From the NCBI GenBank assembly GCA_963921795.1, contig OY997659.1, forward strand, positions 28,412,790-28,476,789: a stretch of 64,000 nucleotides of DNA, in the 5' to 3' direction. Every line of letters starts with the position of its first letter. The stretch's first letter is position 1. The notes below the pieces were generated by a model. That model searched no databases. It saw only the letters and a program-made list of their open reading frames with translations, and had not been told where the DNA came from. The position numbers and the translations under genes are program-made. Below are positions 60,653 through 64,000 of the stretch, piece by piece. Source of the stretch: Nannobrachium achirus (lineage: Eukaryota > Chordata > Actinopteri > Myctophiformes > Myctophidae).

Positions 60653-61030
60653 CTAAGTAAAGGGCAGGCCAGGCATGTATCTGACTGACATTATTGAAAA
60701 CCAGTAGCCTTTGAAACAATGATTTCCCCATTCCCTAAGCTACATAAAGGGTCCAGTGGTTATAGGCTACTTATTAAGTTCTCTGACTACCTGTACCACC
60801 ATACAAAGCTACCAGAAGCAAGGATAATGTCTTAAATCCATTCCTCATGCGCTCCCAAAGCGCGCCCGATGGCCCGCGACACCGTCGTACGATGGACGGA
60901 GTATAAAATAAATCAGGCTACTTTAGAACGAGAAAGAAAATTCCCCTGGTGACTGCGCGAGGTTTACGCACAAAGTTACACTTAAACTCATGACACCAGT
61001 CAGAAATACAATTTAGTGGGTCCTACTCAC

Positions 61031-61072
61031 AAGATAAGCGATGCGCCTGTCAAGATCATGGGGGTCCCCCAT
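61031..61072 (-). CDS. candidate alternative first coding exon of arhgap6 (14 codons)
   Basis: On the minus strand an ATG in strong start context (CTGGCCATGG) opens a 14-codon frame reading MGDPHDLDRRIAYL. It runs straight into a consensus splice donor, GTGAGT. An in-frame TGA lies upstream, so this ATG would be the start. The exon ends in phase 0, which fits the phase-0 acceptor of the first certain arhgap6 exon at 49934. The sequence just upstream (61085-61200) is GC-richer than its surroundings and could hold a promoter. ARHGAP6 is known to use more than one N-terminus, but I do not recognise this peptide. The exon could instead belong to another transcript or be chance. Confidence 0.42.
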
Positions 61073-62097
61073 GGCCAGATGACATCGATAGGTTCACCCA
61101 ACGGACGCGCACTTTAAATAAATGAAGACAAACGCGCTCTCGCTCTCTCTTCTCTGCAAAGTGCAAAGACCACGATCCGAACGGCGGGTTTTCTGAAGAG
61201 ATGTCAAAGCCTGGCGCTACATGCTTTTACAAAATGTTGTCTGTGTCATCAACATCCTAATGTGCCCAGGAGGAGGACTGACTGAGGAGTCGTACACACG
61301 TTCCTTCACCACCACAGATCTGCTAAAGAGTAGACGAAATGCAATCACCACCATGGGATGGGCGGGGCGCATGTCATGGGAGATAGAGTAGATGATTCCA
61401 GTCTGTTTAGTCACATCGTCGATAAATATCTAAATAAAACAGTCAGACCAAAAGTCTGGGAAACGGTTAATAAAACTATTTATGCTATAGTATTACAATA
61501 CTGCCATAAACCATTAATTGCTGACCACGTTTTTATCCTCTTAGGTTACTTATTGACTATGTGTCTTAAGACAAGTGATTTGGCACTGTAATAAAATGTA
61601 GCTGAATTGAATTGACTGGGCTGTTAATTGTTAAAAGGACAGAACAGGTTGATGATTTGGCTATGATGAATCAAGAAGGTTCCATACATTACACATGATG
61701 ATGTTTTCCATTCACAAATCAAACCTAATGTATTCAAACAGTTCCCAAATTTGACTTTAAATACAATAATTGTGTTAATTACTGTAACTAAATGTACAGA
61801 ACAAATCACGATGGCACATGTGGCTGATTGAATAATTGATTTATTGAAAAAGGAAAGTACAGTTAAATACAAGGTCTGCTACAAGCATTGTAAACCCAAG
61901 AAAGCCTATGGCTTGTTTCCATTGCGGTCCTTTGTACTCTTTTCATCAAATTATGATAATTATGCACTGTAGGCCTATACTGTACATCCTATTGCTTTCA
62001 ACTGAAGCAGGGTCCATCTCAGGATGAACAAGCTGCAAGTACATTTCATGCAGTTTTATTATGTACTATAGCAATTGCTATGGCGTATGCTATAAAA

Positions 62098-62293
62098 CAG
62101 TGGTTCTCAAAGTGGACTCCAGGGACTCTGTGGATTCTTTCAGGGGGGGTCTAAATTGACCCATATACGTCTGTAACTCTGACAGTACAAATGACACCAA
62201 ATGAACCCGTTGAACATGTTGGGTTCATTTGGTTCCATTTGTACACTGTCAGAGTTAAGGGGAGACCTTGAAATCTGAACGTTTGAGAAACTG
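62098..62293. mobile_element. hAT MITE with a different internal hairpin, exact 8-bp duplication
   Basis: It is flanked by CTATAAAA at 62090-62097 and 62294-62301. The ends are CAGTGGTTCTCAAAG and CGTTTGAGAAACTG. The centre is a palindrome built on CAAATGAACCC and GGGTTCATTTG with outer arms TGACAGTACAAAT and ATTTGTACACTGTCA. It is not the common module. Confidence 0.88.
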
Positions 62294-62751
62294 CTATAAA
62301 ACATGTTGAGTATTATAATGTTCACCCAAGTCAAAATCTATAGCTCCACTGGGAGCAGTGTGTGGGATGCATTTTTGCCTCCTGGAGTGCTGGAATGAGC
62401 TAGTTTGTTATCACAGTGCAGTGTGCTGATATATTCAGCAAGCCCTTGCCTTATAAACAGGAAGCAATCTGTTAGACAATAACAAACCAACTGGAAGGCG
62501 ATGTCAGGTATAGAGGAATCATGACCCCGTTTTTGCAGTCTTACTGCACTGTTCATTTAACCACTGGAACCCCAGCATCCTGTGTGCAACATCATCCTCG
62601 CTCATCTCAGCAATCATTGCAGGGTCTAGATTACTTGAGCAATAGTTTAAACTCTGGTCTTAACTAATAGTTCAATAAATTCAAATACATAAATTGACAA
62701 ACACTTCACCACTTTCACCCTGGCTTCCCTATGTTTGGCAGGTCATAATAG

Positions 62752-62790
<39 letters not shown>

Positions 62791-62795
<5 letters not shown>

Positions 62796-62848
62796 ACAAG
62801 CTCATGGTCACGATGAGACAAGTTGTGAGCTTGTAGATCGTCTATTTC
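62791..62848. repeat. hairpin module copy beside a (TA)n run
   Basis: TATCTACAAGCTCATGGTC and GTTGTGAGCTTGTAGATCG are the two arms. The AAATAGC base of the left arm has been replaced by (TA)n. Confidence 0.65.
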
Positions 62849-63547
62849 TAATACACTTTGAAGAGGCAAGAAATGGGCACACTTCAATTTGTCTGAAAGA
62901 TTGCTATGTAAAGTATAAAATAACATGAAGCATACTGTTAACTGCATAAATAAATCCAAACCCAAAGAGATTAGGAACCATCCGTGTATTTTCATTGACC
63001 ACTGCGGGCAAATTCCATGAACACCAGAGAAAGCCGGGTGTTGCAAATAGTGGTCAGGGCAGGTGTTGCCCTGATCCCCCTGCACAAGCCTAGCTAATCT
63101 AAGTAGTTTAACAACAGCTGGAGTTGAACAGCTGCTGCAGCAGCCAGGAAAGCAACCCTTTTCATATCAAGGTCCATTATTTATTCGGCATTTGAGCCAC
63201 GGACCACCATTTGATGAGATTTGGCCTCTCAGATCCAAAATAAACGAACATAACAAATATTTTGTTGTCTTTGGATAAGATTTTGGCTAAATTACCACTC
63301 CTGAATAGAGAGCCTCTCTCATTTTTGAATGGCTCTCAGAGCATTTCAGCTGCAGTACCACCTTTGGCCTGAACTGCGCCACCCCCCTCAAAATCTTTTT
63401 TTTTGAGCGGTGGTCACACCGTCTCCTATACGTGGCCGTGTGTGTATGCGTCCGTCCGGCCGTCCGTCCAGCCGTCCGTCCGTGTATGTAGCCTCAAGCC
63501 TGCAGTACCTTTTCTGACCACACATGTTAAGGGAGGGGCGCTGTTGT

Positions 63548-63658
<111 letters not shown>

Positions 63659-64000
63659 GGGGAAGGGTGGGTCAGCATGTGTGGTCAAGTTATTATTATT
63701 ATTAACAAACTGAATGTTTTAGGGTCAAATAAATTAGAGTGTGTGAAGAAACTACAGCATTGTAAAGCAACTGCACACTAACCCCGCTGCACCCACCCAG
63801 TAGTGCTGTTGCACAGCCTCCACGACCACCGCTCAGTTCACACGGGTGTGATTTTTTTTAAATTCTTTTAGATTTTTTTTGATGATGACGTCACAATCGG
63901 CAGATGACGTCACAATCGGCAGCAAATCTGGATAGCCTGTTTTGAGAACCCGTGGGATAGGCCTACTTTTAACCTTCGCCTTCAGTCAGAAATGGGACTT

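Larger units (their letters stand above)
55480..61030. other. probable arhgap6 first intron or upstream region
   Basis: If the 61031 exon belongs to arhgap6, this is its intron. It is notably poorer in the small elements than 28-55 kb. It holds fragments at 55895-56350, one (GT)n run and a tandem duplication at 59376. No further exon could be supported. Confidence 0.45.

Overview
This window is vertebrate nuclear DNA, most likely from a ray-finned (teleost) fish. It has long introns and very many CA/GT, TA and GA microsatellites. It is dense with small non-autonomous DNA transposons (hAT-type with 8-bp target duplications, piggyBac-type with TTAA), and carries L1-like and CR1/L2/Rex1-like LINE pieces. 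No bacterial or viral gene organisation was seen, and no retrovirus or LTR element was recognised.

Host gene. One gene is clear: arhgap6 (Rho GTPase-activating protein 6), on the minus strand. Twelve consecutive coding exons run from 49934 down to the stop at 28146. They total 2,247 nt (748 codons plus stop), every junction keeps the frame, and the known C-terminal end of the family (RW-IW-L...ETLV) is present. The RhoGAP domain spreads over exons between 42588 and about 31912, and its arginine finger lies in the exon at 41972-42027. The usual long N-terminal first exon is not in the window. A 14-codon candidate alternative first exon lies at 61031-61072. Positions 1-28145 lie beyond the 3' end of the gene, and no second host gene could be supported there.

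Mobile elements. I group the small elements by their ends. A: CAGTGGTG(G/T)AAA... ends. B: CAGTGGTTCTCAACC ends. C: CGTTGTCGGGTGGAA ends. D: CA(A/G)TGTTGTTTT ends. E: TTAACCCATTTAG ends, about 558 bp. F: CAGGGGTCTTCAAC ends. G: TAGGGCATTCAC ends. I, J and K are single hAT-like elements, and there are TTAA MITEs with AGG(A/G)(G/A)TAGTTCACCC ends. Exact or near-exact 8-bp target duplications were read directly for A, B, D, F, G and one further element. A piggyBac element with TTAA duplications spans 17333-21072. It keeps a first exon and the cysteine-rich C-terminal exon, but its catalytic part is missing and AT/GT microsatellite lies in its place.

Main discovery candidate. At least seven element families with unrelated ends (A, B, C, D, E, F, J; also K through a nested C copy) carry the same small hairpin. 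One arm reads (A)AAATAGCAGATCTACAAGC followed by TC(A/G)CA(A/G)CGC, then a variable palindromic centre, then the mirrored arm. More than 25 full or nearly full palindromes and about 20 single arms are scattered through the 64 kb. In families A, B and C the palindrome extends into family-specific flanking bases. Some F copies have the module and others lack it. Nothing in ordinary hAT or piggyBac biology explains one shared palindrome at the core of so many families.
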